Assembly (NCBI GenBank): GCA_009783355.1
Contig: WRHH01000009.1
Location: 1-64,000, forward strand
DNA from: Synergistaceae bacterium
GTDB taxonomy: Bacteria > Synergistota > Synergistia > Synergistales > Aminobacteriaceae
Direction: 5' to 3'
Length of the DNA stretch: 64,000 nt
Shown here in pieces: positions 1-7,925 of this stretch (position 1 is its first letter; each line of letters starts with the position of its first letter). The position numbers were made by a program, and so were the translations under genes. The notes beneath the pieces are model-generated. The model was not told where the DNA came from. It worked only from the letters and a program-made list of their open reading frames with translations, and ran no database searches.

Positions 1-281
1 CATATCAGCGAGTCAAGAAAAATGGCGGAGCAGCGGGAGTAGACGGGATGACCGTCGATGAAATGTACCCTTATCTGAGAGAACACGGAAGAGAACTCGT
101 AACGTTAATGATAGCTGTCCTGTATAATAAAAACCCTGAAATTATTTCCATTTTGCTTAAAAATGGAGCGGACGTAAAAGCAAAAGACAAATACGGAAAA
201 AGAGCCATTGATTACGCGCGGGAATATGATAAGCATAAAAATACTGATGCTATCAGGGAACTGGAAGAGGCTGTAAAATAG
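1..281 (+). pseudogene. Group II intron RT fragment fused in frame to an ankyrin repeat (5' end outside window)
   Basis: Reading frame 3 is open from the window edge to the stop at 279-281. The first ~30 residues read like the N-terminus of a group II intron reverse transcriptase/maturase (Tyr-Gln-Arg-Val-Lys-Lys-Asn-Gly-Gly, then AAGVDGMTVDE, then YLREHGREL). The next ~45 residues are instead a canonical ankyrin repeat (TLMIAV, IISILLKNGADVKAKDKYGKRAIDYA). The RT catalytic core is missing, so this is not a working maturase. The switch lies near positions 92-108. An internal ATG at 48 could still start a 77-residue ankyrin protein, but it has no clear ribosome site. Most likely a recombination scar; an assembly chimera cannot be excluded. 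Confidence 0.6.
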
Positions 282-585
282 ACAATGCACAATGTTCAAT
301 GTTCAATGAAAGACAAAAGAATGGATGTTTGGGCAACGTAAAAGGTTTTACGGGTAGGGAACGCAGCCCTCGGCGTCCCATGTCGATTAACTTTGGTTTG
401 CCAAATAAGAAGGCGTGTATGGGACGCCCCCATGGGCGGGATCGCGCCGGTAACTTTGAATTGCATTATAGAAGGCCGTAGGGGCGGTTTGGTCTCGCTC
501 GGTTGCCGCGCTTCGCTCGCAATAACGCCTGACCTTCGGTCGCTCCCAGTCGTCCTGACCTTCGCGGATCAGAGCTTAACATTTT
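282..585. repeat. Intergenic block of dispersed repeats
   Basis: No convincing gene. It holds a TTCAATG-type heptamer array (284-310), a mosaic palindromic module (about 345-440, with AGCCCTCGGCGTCCC and GGGACGCCCCCATGGGCG cores) related to copies near 31.3 and 61.2 kb, and at 528-570 a reverse-oriented copy of the 51-bp unit that is tandemly repeated at 36890-37026. Confidence 0.6.
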
Positions 586-846
586 TCAATCGTCGTAATG
601 GCCTTTACACGCAATAATCCAAAGGCTTCCGCTATCATCAAAATTGTAAATCAATCTGTTTATCTGATCTATTCTCCTGCTCCATGCGTTTCGGTATTTC
701 AAACGCTCTGGTTTACCAATTCCATCAGATAAACCATTTCGTTCAACATCCTTTATGAGGTCATTAATGCGTTTAAGAGTTTTTTTGTCCTCTTTCTGCC
801 ATGACAAATAGTCGTCCCACGCCTTGTCTGACCAGAGTTTATTCAT
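586..846 (-). CDS. yoeB: YoeB-family mRNA interferase toxin
   Basis: Txe/YoeB toxin of 86 residues, a RelE-like ribosome-dependent mRNA endonuclease. The length matches the family (about 84-90). The residues that align with the catalytic set of E. coli YoeB are present: Glu47, Arg64, His83 and Tyr84, with the typical GHY near the C-terminus. The ATG at 844-846 overlaps the antitoxin stop by 8 nt, so the toxin is translationally coupled behind yefM. The frame is intact and all key residues are kept, so the module is probably active. It should be autorepressed by the YefM-YoeB complex at the upstream palindrome. Confidence 0.9.
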   Translation of the reverse strand: MNKLWSDKAWDDYLSWQKEDKKTLKRINDLIKDVERNGLSDGIGKPERLKYRNAWSRRIDQINRLIYNFDDSGSLWIIACKGHYDD

Positions 847-1093
847 CTTCTACCTCAATAAGCTCGTGGGCTTTCCCGTCGCCTCTGGCAAGTTGTTCCA
901 TTGATCTGTCAATCATATTCAGATAGGCGGCGTTCCTTGCAGCCTTCGTTAGCGAGTTATACTCATCAAGGCTTATAAGCACAACGTTTTTTTCGTCTTT
1001 ACGAGTGACAATAACCGTTTCGTAATCGTCAGTCACCTTATCACAATAATCCTTAAGCTTGCTACGAATTGTAGAATAATTCACAGCTAACAT
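839..1093 (-). CDS. yefM: YefM-family antitoxin (Phd/YefM)
   Basis: Antitoxin of 84 residues starting MLAVNYSTIRSKL. The Phd/YefM N-terminal DNA-binding fold is recognisable (strand, helix, then VIVTRKDEKNVVLISLDEYNSL). The acidic C-terminus should wrap the toxin. I chose the ATG at 1091-1093 because AAAGGA lies 9 nt upstream; the longer open frame to 1237 runs through the operator and is not used. It precedes yoeB with an 8-nt overlap. In this family the antitoxin binds the operator alone and represses more strongly in complex with the toxin. Confidence 0.9.
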   Translation of the reverse strand: MLAVNYSTIRSKLKDYCDKVTDDYETVIVTRKDEKNVVLISLDEYNSLTKAARNAAYLNMIDRSMEQLARGDGKAHELIEVEDE

Positions 1094-1115
1094 GAAATCA
1101 ATTCCTTTCATTTGT

Positions 1116-1147
1116 AAGTACATAGTATTGTACAATATTATGTACTT
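1116..1147. promoter_or_regulatory. YefM-YoeB operator palindrome
   Basis: A 32-bp palindrome centred at 1131.5, with outer arms AAGTACAT / ATGTACTT and central TGTACA, 23-55 bp upstream of the yefM start. The operator described for E. coli yefM-yoeB also has palindromes with a TGTACA core, so the match supports autoregulation. Confidence 0.75.
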
Positions 1148-1223
1148 ATATGTCAAACTGTTTATGTGCATATTTAAAAATGAAAAAATAGGATAAAATA
1201 AATGTAATGGCTTTTGTCTTTCA

Positions 1224-1251
1224 TTTTCCATTTTCAATTTTCCATTTTATT
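1224..1251. repeat. Heptamer array (TTTTCCA / TTTTCAA)
   Basis: Four successive 7-bp units of the TTTTCNA type upstream of the zinc-ribbon gene. One of the window's many 7-bp-period arrays. Confidence 0.6.
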
Positions 1252-1272
1252 TAACAGGAGGTACAGTGTGCA

Positions 1273-2283
1273 ATGACGCAAGATAATATCAGATCAGGTA
1301 AATATATATGCTCCTGGTGCAAGGATATTGTACCGGAAGGCGCAGAGATTTGCCCAAAGTGCGGCTTAGTCGATTTTATCAGGGTCACAGACGATCAAAC
1401 GATAGTCCCTAACGCAGAACTCGAGACGAGAGTGCGACTTGAACATAAACCGAAGGACAATATGACCACCTACAAAATTTGGGCGCCGGATACCGCCTTG
1501 TGGACGAAATGGGCGAAACCGGTATTGTTTGCAAGTCTAACATCATGGAAGGACGACTACGCGCTTGATATCCCGGAGATAGACTGGATAGCGTCAGCGC
1601 AGCGAGATACTATGGTTATTGTAGATTTACCGGGAAAAACGGGCGTCGAAGAGAGCCTTGCGCTGGCGCGGCTCGGTTTCCGGCCTGTCCCGCTCTATAA
1701 CGGGGTGAACGATGAAAAGCCCGTAGCGATTACTAACACAGCAAATGTCAGCACAATAAATGCCGACGGCGCATTGAATGCCGCCGACCTCGAAGCGAAA
1801 ACACCGAGGGCGACAGGAGAGACATCTGCTATGCTTGTCGATGCAAAAGAGGTCGCCGACGCGTTATATAAAGGCGCATACACGCTGGAAACACTGAGAA
1901 TTCCCGATAACGCGCCGCCTGTGTTCATGCTTGACTCGCGCCGGATGACGGGCTTGAGAGCGCCCGGCAAGTACGATAACCGTTGGTGTATTTTTCAGCA
2001 GGACATGCCTTCCGCTTCATTTTTGTCGGAGCAAAGGATAAATAAGATAATTGTGCGGACGGATAAGCTGCAGGACGATTTGCTCCATATTTTATGCAGG
2101 TATCAGGAGCAGAAAATAAAAATAATGCAGAGCGTCGGCGACAAAGTCATGGATATGGTCGCGGCGAAACCTTCGTGGGCGAAGAGCCTCTTTTTCCGTT
2201 TTAATGTAATTTTGGGACTTACCCGGAACTTCGCCGGCGGTTTCGGAGGGAAAATACCAGAACCTGGGAGCGGCGGAGGTTAA
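1273..2283 (+). CDS. Zinc-ribbon protein of unknown function (cluster with ATP-grasp gene)
   Basis: A 336-residue soluble protein with no signal peptide. An N-terminal zinc ribbon is clear: Cys13-x2-Cys16 and Cys27-x2-Cys30. The middle part (about 100-150: VIVDLPGKTGVEESLALARLGFRPVPLYNG) looks like a Rossmann-type strand-helix unit, but I do not recognise the family. The C-terminus ends in Gly-rich GGFGGK...GSGGG. AGGAGGT lies 10 nt before the ATG. It heads a same-strand cluster with the membrane protein (54 bp downstream) and the ATP-grasp gene at 3562, which suggests a shared process. No function is assigned. Confidence 0.7.
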   Translation: MTQDNIRSGKYICSWCKDIVPEGAEICPKCGLVDFIRVTDDQTIVPNAELETRVRLEHKPKDNMTTYKIWAPDTALWTKWAKPVLFASLTSWKDDYALDIPEIDWIASAQRDTMVIVDLPGKTGVEESLALARLGFRPVPLYNGVNDEKPVAITNTANVSTINADGALNAADLEAKTPRATGETSAMLVDAKEVADALYKGAYTLETLRIPDNAPPVFMLDSRRMTGLRAPGKYDNRWCIFQQDMPSASFLSEQRINKIIVRTDKLQDDLLHILCRYQEQKIKIMQSVGDKVMDMVAAKPSWAKSLFFRFNVILGLTRNFAGGFGGKIPEPGSGGG

Positions 2284-2337
2284 GGCTAAGGAAACCTCTA
2301 TGCAACTACTGGAAAAATCTAAAATGAGGAGGTTACG

Positions 2338-3417
2338 ATGACTATGGATCCTAATCTTTGGATATATATTGTTGGGGGAGTTTGGATATTGTTAGTATTT
2401 AATTCTAATCTCGGAAGGGACCCGCTTATCCTATCTTTTATATTTTTAGCGGTGTTTTTGTATTCTATTATGATAAGAGGAAGTGAAGGCGGAGAGTTTC
2501 TTTGCGAATTTTTAGCGTTAGTTGTTTCCGCTTCTCTTCTGATTAAATTCTTTATCTCATGGTATGCTTCTTTGTCCATAACCCGGCAGCCGCTGGATAA
2601 ATATGTGAATTACACGTTGAGATTACTGCCCGTAGTTTCATTTTTTATAATCATTGCCACTCTCAAGTCATGGGCTTCATTCGACGTTGTCGACAGTCCG
2701 TTTTATATTACTTTCTACATAGTTCTGGGGTACGCGTGGATCTATATCGGGTTAATGCTCTTGTTTATCTTTCTTGACATCTCCTGGCGCGAAGACGCTA
2801 TAGACAATAATAACCGCGCAGCTGCTATAGCAGTCTCGGGCGGATTCATCGCATTGACCGCGATATACGCCGGGGCGAACATCGGGGACGGGCCGGGCTG
2901 GTGGTGCGTCGTCTACGCAGGAGGGCTTGGAGTAGTGGCCCTTATTAGCTTCACTCAGCTTGTCGATTCATTTACGAACGTGCTTGAGCGTGTAACCGTC
3001 GAACGTAACGCCGCGTGCGGGATACGGCTCTGTTTTTACTGGCTCGCATGCGGACTGCTTTTGGCGAGGGCCTGCGGCGGCGACTGGACGTCTTTCAGCA
3101 TGACGGATATAGAGTTTGAGGACAAATGGCCGATAATTCCATTAACTTTGTTGATGATTATAATTGAACGCTATTATATCTTCAGGGAAAAATCGCAGAA
3201 TCGTAGCGGCAGGAATAATGTCTTAAGTTCAGTAATTTGCGGAGCTGTCTTTATTGTATTTGCTATAGTCAGCCTCATTTTGCTGCCGCCGCTTCCCGTA
3301 AACCCGGTTTATCGCAACGCAGAAATTAATAATGCGTTAATACAAGCTGCCAGATATAACGAAAACTCTGAAATTACGGGCGCGCTTATTAAAGCACAAT
3401 GTTCAATGGGGCTGTAA
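2338..3417 (+). CDS. Polytopic membrane protein, C-terminus rewritten by a MITE-like element
   Basis: A 359-residue integral membrane protein with about nine to ten hydrophobic helices spread over its whole length (first at 7-27, last near 295-320). No family recognised. AGGAGG stands 5 nt before the ATG. It is the middle gene of the zinc ribbon / membrane / ATP-grasp cluster. The last residues (about QCSMGL) and the stop codon are encoded by the left end of the inverted-repeat element at 3404-3530, so the original C-terminus was probably different. Confidence 0.7.
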   Translation: MTMDPNLWIYIVGGVWILLVFNSNLGRDPLILSFIFLAVFLYSIMIRGSEGGEFLCEFLALVVSASLLIKFFISWYASLSITRQPLDKYVNYTLRLLPVVSFFIIIATLKSWASFDVVDSPFYITFYIVLGYAWIYIGLMLLFIFLDISWREDAIDNNNRAAAIAVSGGFIALTAIYAGANIGDGPGWWCVVYAGGLGVVALISFTQLVDSFTNVLERVTVERNAACGIRLCFYWLACGLLLARACGGDWTSFSMTDIEFEDKWPIIPLTLLMIIIERYYIFREKSQNRSGRNNVLSSVICGAVFIVFAIVSLILLPPLPVNPVYRNAEINNALIQAARYNENSEITGALIKAQCSMGL

Positions 3418-3530
3418 CAAAAGCGGGCGGCTACAAGCCGCCCCTACAATATATTGTGTTCATGATACCGCTTGACCACTATATATTGTGGTTTGATTGA
3501 TCATTTATTACTTTTGTTACAGCCCCATTG
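3404..3530. mobile_element. MITE-like element with perfect 20-bp terminal inverted repeats
   Basis: The 20-bp sequence at 3404-3423 (core GGGGCTGTAACAAAAG) recurs in exact reverse complement at 3511-3530. The 127-bp element between has no coding capacity. Inside is a smaller hairpin, GGGCGGCT-ACA-AGCCGCCC (about 3424-3442), the same palindrome as near 61.25 kb. Its left end supplies the stop of the upstream gene. Termini beginning GGGGCTGT are common among DDE transposase insertion sequences, so it may be a non-autonomous derivative. No clear target duplication. A degenerate partial end occurs near 40650. Confidence 0.65.
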
Positions 3531-3561
3531 TATCCAATGATTAGGGAGGCGTTGCTCTGAT

Positions 3562-4785
3562 ATGGATGTCGATGTAACAAAAACTCTCCGGCTGGCGTCT
3601 ATTCCCGACGATAAATACTCGGATTACCGGTATGACGTCATTTTCAAGGCTTATAAATGGGATCCGCAAGTTGGCGATCACAATACCGTCGCTCGGCATG
3701 TCGTACTGATGCCGCGCGAAACTGCGGAGCAGCTGGGGACATGGGCTGAACAACTGTCGATGGAGACTATGTTGATGGAGGAGGCGCTTATTAATAAATT
3801 CTCCTTGCCTTTAGCCAAAGAGCTGCGGTTGCCAAAAGATATTTGTAAAGCGCTCTGCCGACTGACATATGACCGCAATCGAAACGTCAGGCTCCTGCGT
3901 TTTGACTTCCATCCCGCCGAGACCGGATGGGCAATTTCTGAGGTGAACAGCGATGTGCCTGGCGGACTGGCGGAAGCAGCCGTGCTGCCCGCAATAGCAT
4001 GCAAATATTTCGACCGCTACGTCCCTTACGAAAACGTCGGCGCCCGGCTTTACGAGGCTTTCAGGCCAAAAATTAAAGAAGGCGGCGCCATAGCGCTTGT
4101 CCACGCGACGTCGTATTCGGACGACCGCCAAGTCATGCAATTTCTAAGCGACTATTTCAACGCCCGCGGAATAAACACGCTCTTTGCCGCGCCCGACCAT
4201 ATCAGGTGGGCGGACAAAAAAGCGGTCAGCATTCTCGCGGGACGTGAAGGCGAAATTGACGGCATAATCAGGTTTTTCCCGCTGGAATGGCTCGGCAACC
4301 TGCCGAAACGCTCCGGCTGGCAAGGGTATTACGATTGCGAGACGGCGTCGTGCAATCACCCGATAGCGATATTTGCCCAATCGAAAAGGCTGCCGTTGAT
4401 ATGGGATAACTTGGGGCTCGATATCAGCGCGTGGAAACAGCTGCTGCCTGAAACAAAACATCCGAAATCAGTTTCGCCCAATGATGACGAATGGATATAC
4501 AAACCCGCTCTCGGGAGGGTCGGAGAAGGAATTTCAATTAAAGAGGCGATAAAAGAAAAGGAATTGAAGCAGATTCGCAGATCAGTCCGCTGGCATCCGG
4601 GGAGCTGGGTGGCGCAACGGAGGTTCAAGAGCCTGCCTTTGCGGGCGGAGGACAATGAGTCATATCACTTGTGCATAGGCGTATTCACGGTTGACGGAAA
4701 AATGGCCGGATTCTACGGAAGGATAAGCCCCTATCCGCGAATAGACGCGAACGCGAGGGACATCCCGATATTGGTTTCAAAATAA
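3562..4785 (+). CDS. Glutathionylspermidine synthase-like ATP-grasp ligase
   Basis: A 407-residue protein resembling the C-terminal synthetase part of glutathionylspermidine synthase (GSP_synth / YgiC-YjfC type). Visible signatures: the acidic motif ISEVNSDVPGGLAEA (about 130-145) and DEWIYKPALGRVGEGISI (about 308-325), the nucleotide-binding ATP-grasp region. There is no N-terminal amidase domain, so it is a stand-alone ligase. The real substrate is unknown: YgiC/YjfC relatives do not all make glutathionylspermidine. GGGAGG stands 12 nt before the ATG. Third gene of the cluster, separated from the membrane gene by the MITE-like element. Confidence 0.75.
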   Translation: MDVDVTKTLRLASIPDDKYSDYRYDVIFKAYKWDPQVGDHNTVARHVVLMPRETAEQLGTWAEQLSMETMLMEEALINKFSLPLAKELRLPKDICKALCRLTYDRNRNVRLLRFDFHPAETGWAISEVNSDVPGGLAEAAVLPAIACKYFDRYVPYENVGARLYEAFRPKIKEGGAIALVHATSYSDDRQVMQFLSDYFNARGINTLFAAPDHIRWADKKAVSILAGREGEIDGIIRFFPLEWLGNLPKRSGWQGYYDCETASCNHPIAIFAQSKRLPLIWDNLGLDISAWKQLLPETKHPKSVSPNDDEWIYKPALGRVGEGISIKEAIKEKELKQIRRSVRWHPGSWVAQRRFKSLPLRAEDNESYHLCIGVFTVDGKMAGFYGRISPYPRIDANARDIPILVSK

Positions 4786-5034
4786 AAACAAATTTTCATG
4801 CTGAACAATCCAGAAAACCAAAAAACGAAGAATAAGCAAAAGATGCTGGATTGCGCAGCTGAACCGCGAGCTGAAATAGAAGCAAAGGAAAAAGATTACT
4901 GGATTACTTCTCTCAAAAAGACGCTGGTATAAAGAGCGGCTTTACCGGGGCGCAAAGATAGACTCTTTTCATTTATCGTGGTGAACTCTGGTTCGCAATT
5001 TTTTTACTTTTAACTAACGTTCCCCAAACATAAC
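4786..5034. repeat. Intergenic region with a dispersed repeat module
   Basis: No gene seen. About 4912-4960 is a degenerate copy of a module also found near 20444-20490 (inverted) and 45225-45270, with core AAGAGCGGCTT(T/C)(A/G)CC. The rest is unremarkable. Confidence 0.5.
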
Positions 5035-5042
5035 GCCGATAC
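5015..5042 (+). promoter_or_regulatory. Candidate sigma-28 (FliA) promoter of the flg operon
   Basis: TAAC at 5015-5018, a 16-nt spacer, then GCCGATAC at 5035-5042. The FliA consensus is TAAA-N15-GCCGATAA, so the -10 element matches 7 of 8. It lies 36 nt before the flgF start codon. Confidence 0.55.
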
Positions 5043-5077
5043 AACCGGTAGAAGTCTAAAAAGGGGAGCGTTTTTTT

Positions 5078-5887
5078 ATGCAAAGAGGTCTTTATTCGGC
5101 TTGCTCAGCAATGCTTGTTCAAACAACTTATCTTGACGTGGCGTCGAATAATTTATCAAACGTCAACACGGTGGGTTTTCGGAAGAGAATCCCTGTATGT
5201 CAGTCATTTCCTGAACTGCTCATGGATAGAGTGGAAAAAGTATCTGAGGATGGAGAGACAAAAATAATGACTGTTCCGACATTTCAGATGAACTTTAAAG
5301 GAAAGGTTCAAATAGGCGACCTGAGCTTTGCTAGCATCATGATGAGTTCTTATTTACCCAACACCGTCGGCCCCTACGCCGTCACTGACGCCCCTTTAGA
5401 CGTGGCTTTGCGCGGGGATGGCTTATTTACCCTTCAAAATCAAAATGGCGATACTTATTATTCAAGGCAGGGAAGTTTCCAGATAAGCGGAGAAGGAAAT
5501 ATTGTAACATCAGACGGGATGATGCTTATTGCGGCAGGCGCCCCTGTAAACATTGGAGATAGCACAAAACTCTCGGTTAATGGCGACGGTTACATAATCG
5601 CGGATGGTGAAGCCGTCGCGCAGCTTGATATTGTTACTTTCGACTCTCCTTCTCTCTTGCGTCAAGTAGGACTTTCAGCTCTTTACGCTGAGACGCCTCT
5701 TTCCGGCCCTCCAACGCCTGTCAATGATCCGGTTGTCCTGCCGGGAACTCTTGAGAAATCAAATGTTAATGTTGTCGAGGAAATGACGCGTATAGTTGAA
5801 ATTCAAAGGGCGTATGAAGCTGCGTCCAAAGCTTTGATGACTCATGATGAAACAGCTGTTAAGCTTATATCAACATACAGCAAGTAG
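5078..5887 (+). CDS. flgF: Flagellar basal-body rod protein FlgF
   Basis: A 269-residue FlgF/FlgG-family proximal rod subunit. The conserved N-terminus (MQRGLYSACSAM, then LDVASNNLSNVNTVGF) and the C-terminal helix (NVVEEMTRIVEIQRAYEAASK) are both present. Its place before a second, more typical FlgG argues for FlgF. AAGGGGAG precedes the ATG by about 8 nt. First gene of the rod and ring operon flgF-G-A-H-I-J. The protein has no signal peptide and is exported by the flagellar type III apparatus. The FlgF/FlgG distinction is by context. Confidence 0.85.
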   Translation: MQRGLYSACSAMLVQTTYLDVASNNLSNVNTVGFRKRIPVCQSFPELLMDRVEKVSEDGETKIMTVPTFQMNFKGKVQIGDLSFASIMMSSYLPNTVGPYAVTDAPLDVALRGDGLFTLQNQNGDTYYSRQGSFQISGEGNIVTSDGMMLIAAGAPVNIGDSTKLSVNGDGYIIADGEAVAQLDIVTFDSPSLLRQVGLSALYAETPLSGPPTPVNDPVVLPGTLEKSNVNVVEEMTRIVEIQRAYEAASKALMTHDETAVKLISTYSK

Positions 5888-5936
5888 GTATGAAAATTAC
5901 AAACGGAATAAGTTTATTAAATAGGGGTGATTACTG

Positions 5937-6728
5937 ATGCTTCGCTCTCTTTGGTCAAGCGCTTCGGGCATGATAGCCCAGCAGACGCACCTTGACGTGG
6001 TTGCGCATAATTTGGCGAATGTTAATACAACAGGATATAAACGTCAGAGGGCAGATTTTCAAGATCTGCTGTATCAGATAAATCGTGAAGTGGGGACTCC
6101 CGTTGATCCCAATTCTCAAGTACCTACGGGCGTTCAGGTTGGCTTAGGCGTGCGCGTGGTTGGAACTTCACGCATGATGTCCATTGGTAACCTTCAGGTA
6201 ACTGATAATCCTCTTGATATTGCGATTGCCGGAGATCAGGGATATTTTCAGATTACAAGGCCGAATGGAGATATGGCATATACCCGTTCAGGCGCTTGGC
6301 AGGTAGATGCCGAGGGACAAGTTGTCAATCAGGACGGGCTTCTTTTGGAACCTGCGATAGTGGTTCCTGAAAATACTGTTGAGATAATCGTTCAACCTGA
6401 TGGAAGGTTTCTTGCCCGCTTGAGCGGCGAGACAGCCCCTCAGGAAATTGGTCAAATCGAACTCGCTCGCTTTGTTAATCCTGCAGGTCTCCGCGCGCTT
6501 GGAGGTTCTCTTTTTGAGGAGACCCCCGCAAGCGGCGCTCCCATTGTGGCAAATCCGGGAGAGGACGGGATGTCCGAAGTACGCCAGAAAATACTTGAAA
6601 TGTCAAACGTACAGATAGTTGAGGAGATGGTCGATATGATAATTGCTCAAAGAGCTTATGAAGCAAATTCAAAGACTTTGCAGACGGCGGATAACTTATT
6701 GCAGACTGCAGTAGGTCTAAAGAGGTAG
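5937..6728 (+). CDS. flgG: Flagellar distal rod protein FlgG
   Basis: A 263-residue distal rod protein. The N-terminus MLRSLWSSASGM with LDVVAHNLANVNTTGYKRQRADF, the long middle domain, and the C-terminal NVQIVEEMVDMIIAQRAYEANSKTL are all classic FlgG. AGGGGTG sits 7 nt before the ATG. It follows flgF by 49 bp. The rod passes through the P and L rings encoded further along the same operon. Confidence 0.92.
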   Translation: MLRSLWSSASGMIAQQTHLDVVAHNLANVNTTGYKRQRADFQDLLYQINREVGTPVDPNSQVPTGVQVGLGVRVVGTSRMMSIGNLQVTDNPLDIAIAGDQGYFQITRPNGDMAYTRSGAWQVDAEGQVVNQDGLLLEPAIVVPENTVEIIVQPDGRFLARLSGETAPQEIGQIELARFVNPAGLRALGGSLFEETPASGAPIVANPGEDGMSEVRQKILEMSNVQIVEEMVDMIIAQRAYEANSKTLQTADNLLQTAVGLKR

Positions 6729-6962
6729 ATTTTATGATTATCGATAAAAATGCTATGAATACCAAAGCGCATAAACGCATACGAAGCAGAAGCTTTTCTC
6801 TGTCACGCTTTGCGGACGCATGTTTTGTTGTTTTTGTCCCTGTCAATGTAGAGAGTCCGTTTCGCCGGCGGCATATCTACTCAGGGTGCAAAAGCCGCAT
6901 TGCGCGTGCTCGCAAAGCGCGGCTTCTGTTTCGTAAATTTGGTATTGCAAATAGAGGTTAAC

Positions 6963-7925
6963 ATGCGGTTCGGCTTGATGCTGTCCAAGGCGCGGAGAAT
7001 CATTCCGCTCTTTTTTTTTGTATCAGTTCTGCTATTGTCGGAGATTACGGCAGTCTCTGCTGATTCTCCGGTATTGAGCATAAAGATTTCGGATAGCATT
7101 CGCACGGCTTTTAGCTCGTTTACCTTGTCCGAAGTTGCCGATATTGAAGGCCCCAGGGAGCCCTCCCGCATTGCCGGAATGCTGCGCTTTTCGGTGCCTG
7201 CTTCAAAGATCCTGTTACGGGAAAATGTTGTTAATACAATTCAAAAAAGCAGTATTGCAGGAGTCAGGATAGAATTAAGAATGCCTTCCGAGGTTTCGAT
7301 TGAAGTTATTGGCAGCGTCGGGGAAACAGGCAAAAAAACCGAAGAAGAGAGGCGCGGCCTTTCCGATATTGTAAAAAAATTATCAAACTGGAAGTACGAC
7401 GTCGATGCCGTTCCACAAGGGCAAATACCACAAGGCGTGTTGTCAGCCCCCGTTTCAATAGTTCCAGGTTCAGCGTCCGCAATTCTTAAATTTCGAGATA
7501 ACAGAGGGCAAGAGCGTTCTCTTTCGGCGAGACTGACTTGGTATCAACCTGTCCAGATATTTAAACGTTCCATGAAAAGAGGGGAAATAGTCCGCGCTGA
7601 AGATATCGGAGAGCGCTCTGTAAAAATAGTGGCGCCGGGTGTTTATGCGTGTACGCCGGAGGAAGTGATTGGCAAGACTCTGCGTAAATCTCAGCAGCAG
7701 GGAGAAATGATTCTTCTAAGTTTAGTGGCGGATATGCCGATAATACAAAAAGGAAAGATTATTACTCTATTTATTGATACAGGCGGAATAATAATAGAGT
7801 CAAAGGGGGAAGCTCAACAAAGCGGATCTGAAGGAAATACTATAAACGTGAAAAATCTGTCAAGCAAAAAAATCGTTTCCGGCGTAATAAGAACTTCGGA
7901 TCGTGTGGAGGTGCTTAAAATATGA
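6963..7925 (+). CDS. flgA: Flagellar P-ring assembly chaperone FlgA
   Basis: About 320 residues. I chose the ATG at 6963 (MRFGLMLSKARRIIPLFFF) because AGAGG lies 5 nt upstream and the protein then starts with a Sec signal peptide ending near SADS; an upstream ATG at 6900 in frame would hide it. The C-terminal half (YQPVQIFKRSMKRGEIVRAEDIGE...GKTLRKSQQQGEMI) is the SAF-type FlgA domain. The stop overlaps the flgH start (ATGA). FlgA acts in the periplasm to help FlgI polymerise around the rod. Confidence 0.85.
   Translation: MRFGLMLSKARRIIPLFFFVSVLLLSEITAVSADSPVLSIKISDSIRTAFSSFTLSEVADIEGPREPSRIAGMLRFSVPASKILLRENVVNTIQKSSIAGVRIELRMPSEVSIEVIGSVGETGKKTEEERRGLSDIVKKLSNWKYDVDAVPQGQIPQGVLSAPVSIVPGSASAILKFRDNRGQERSLSARLTWYQPVQIFKRSMKRGEIVRAEDIGERSVKIVAPGVYACTPEEVIGKTLRKSQQQGEMILLSLVADMPIIQKGKIITLFIDTGGIIIESKGEAQQSGSEGNTINVKNLSSKKIVSGVIRTSDRVEVLKI

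Noticed and set aside
839-1237. 132-residue version of the antitoxin
   Set aside because: The extra 48 codons run through the operator palindrome; the internal ATG has the proper ribosome site.
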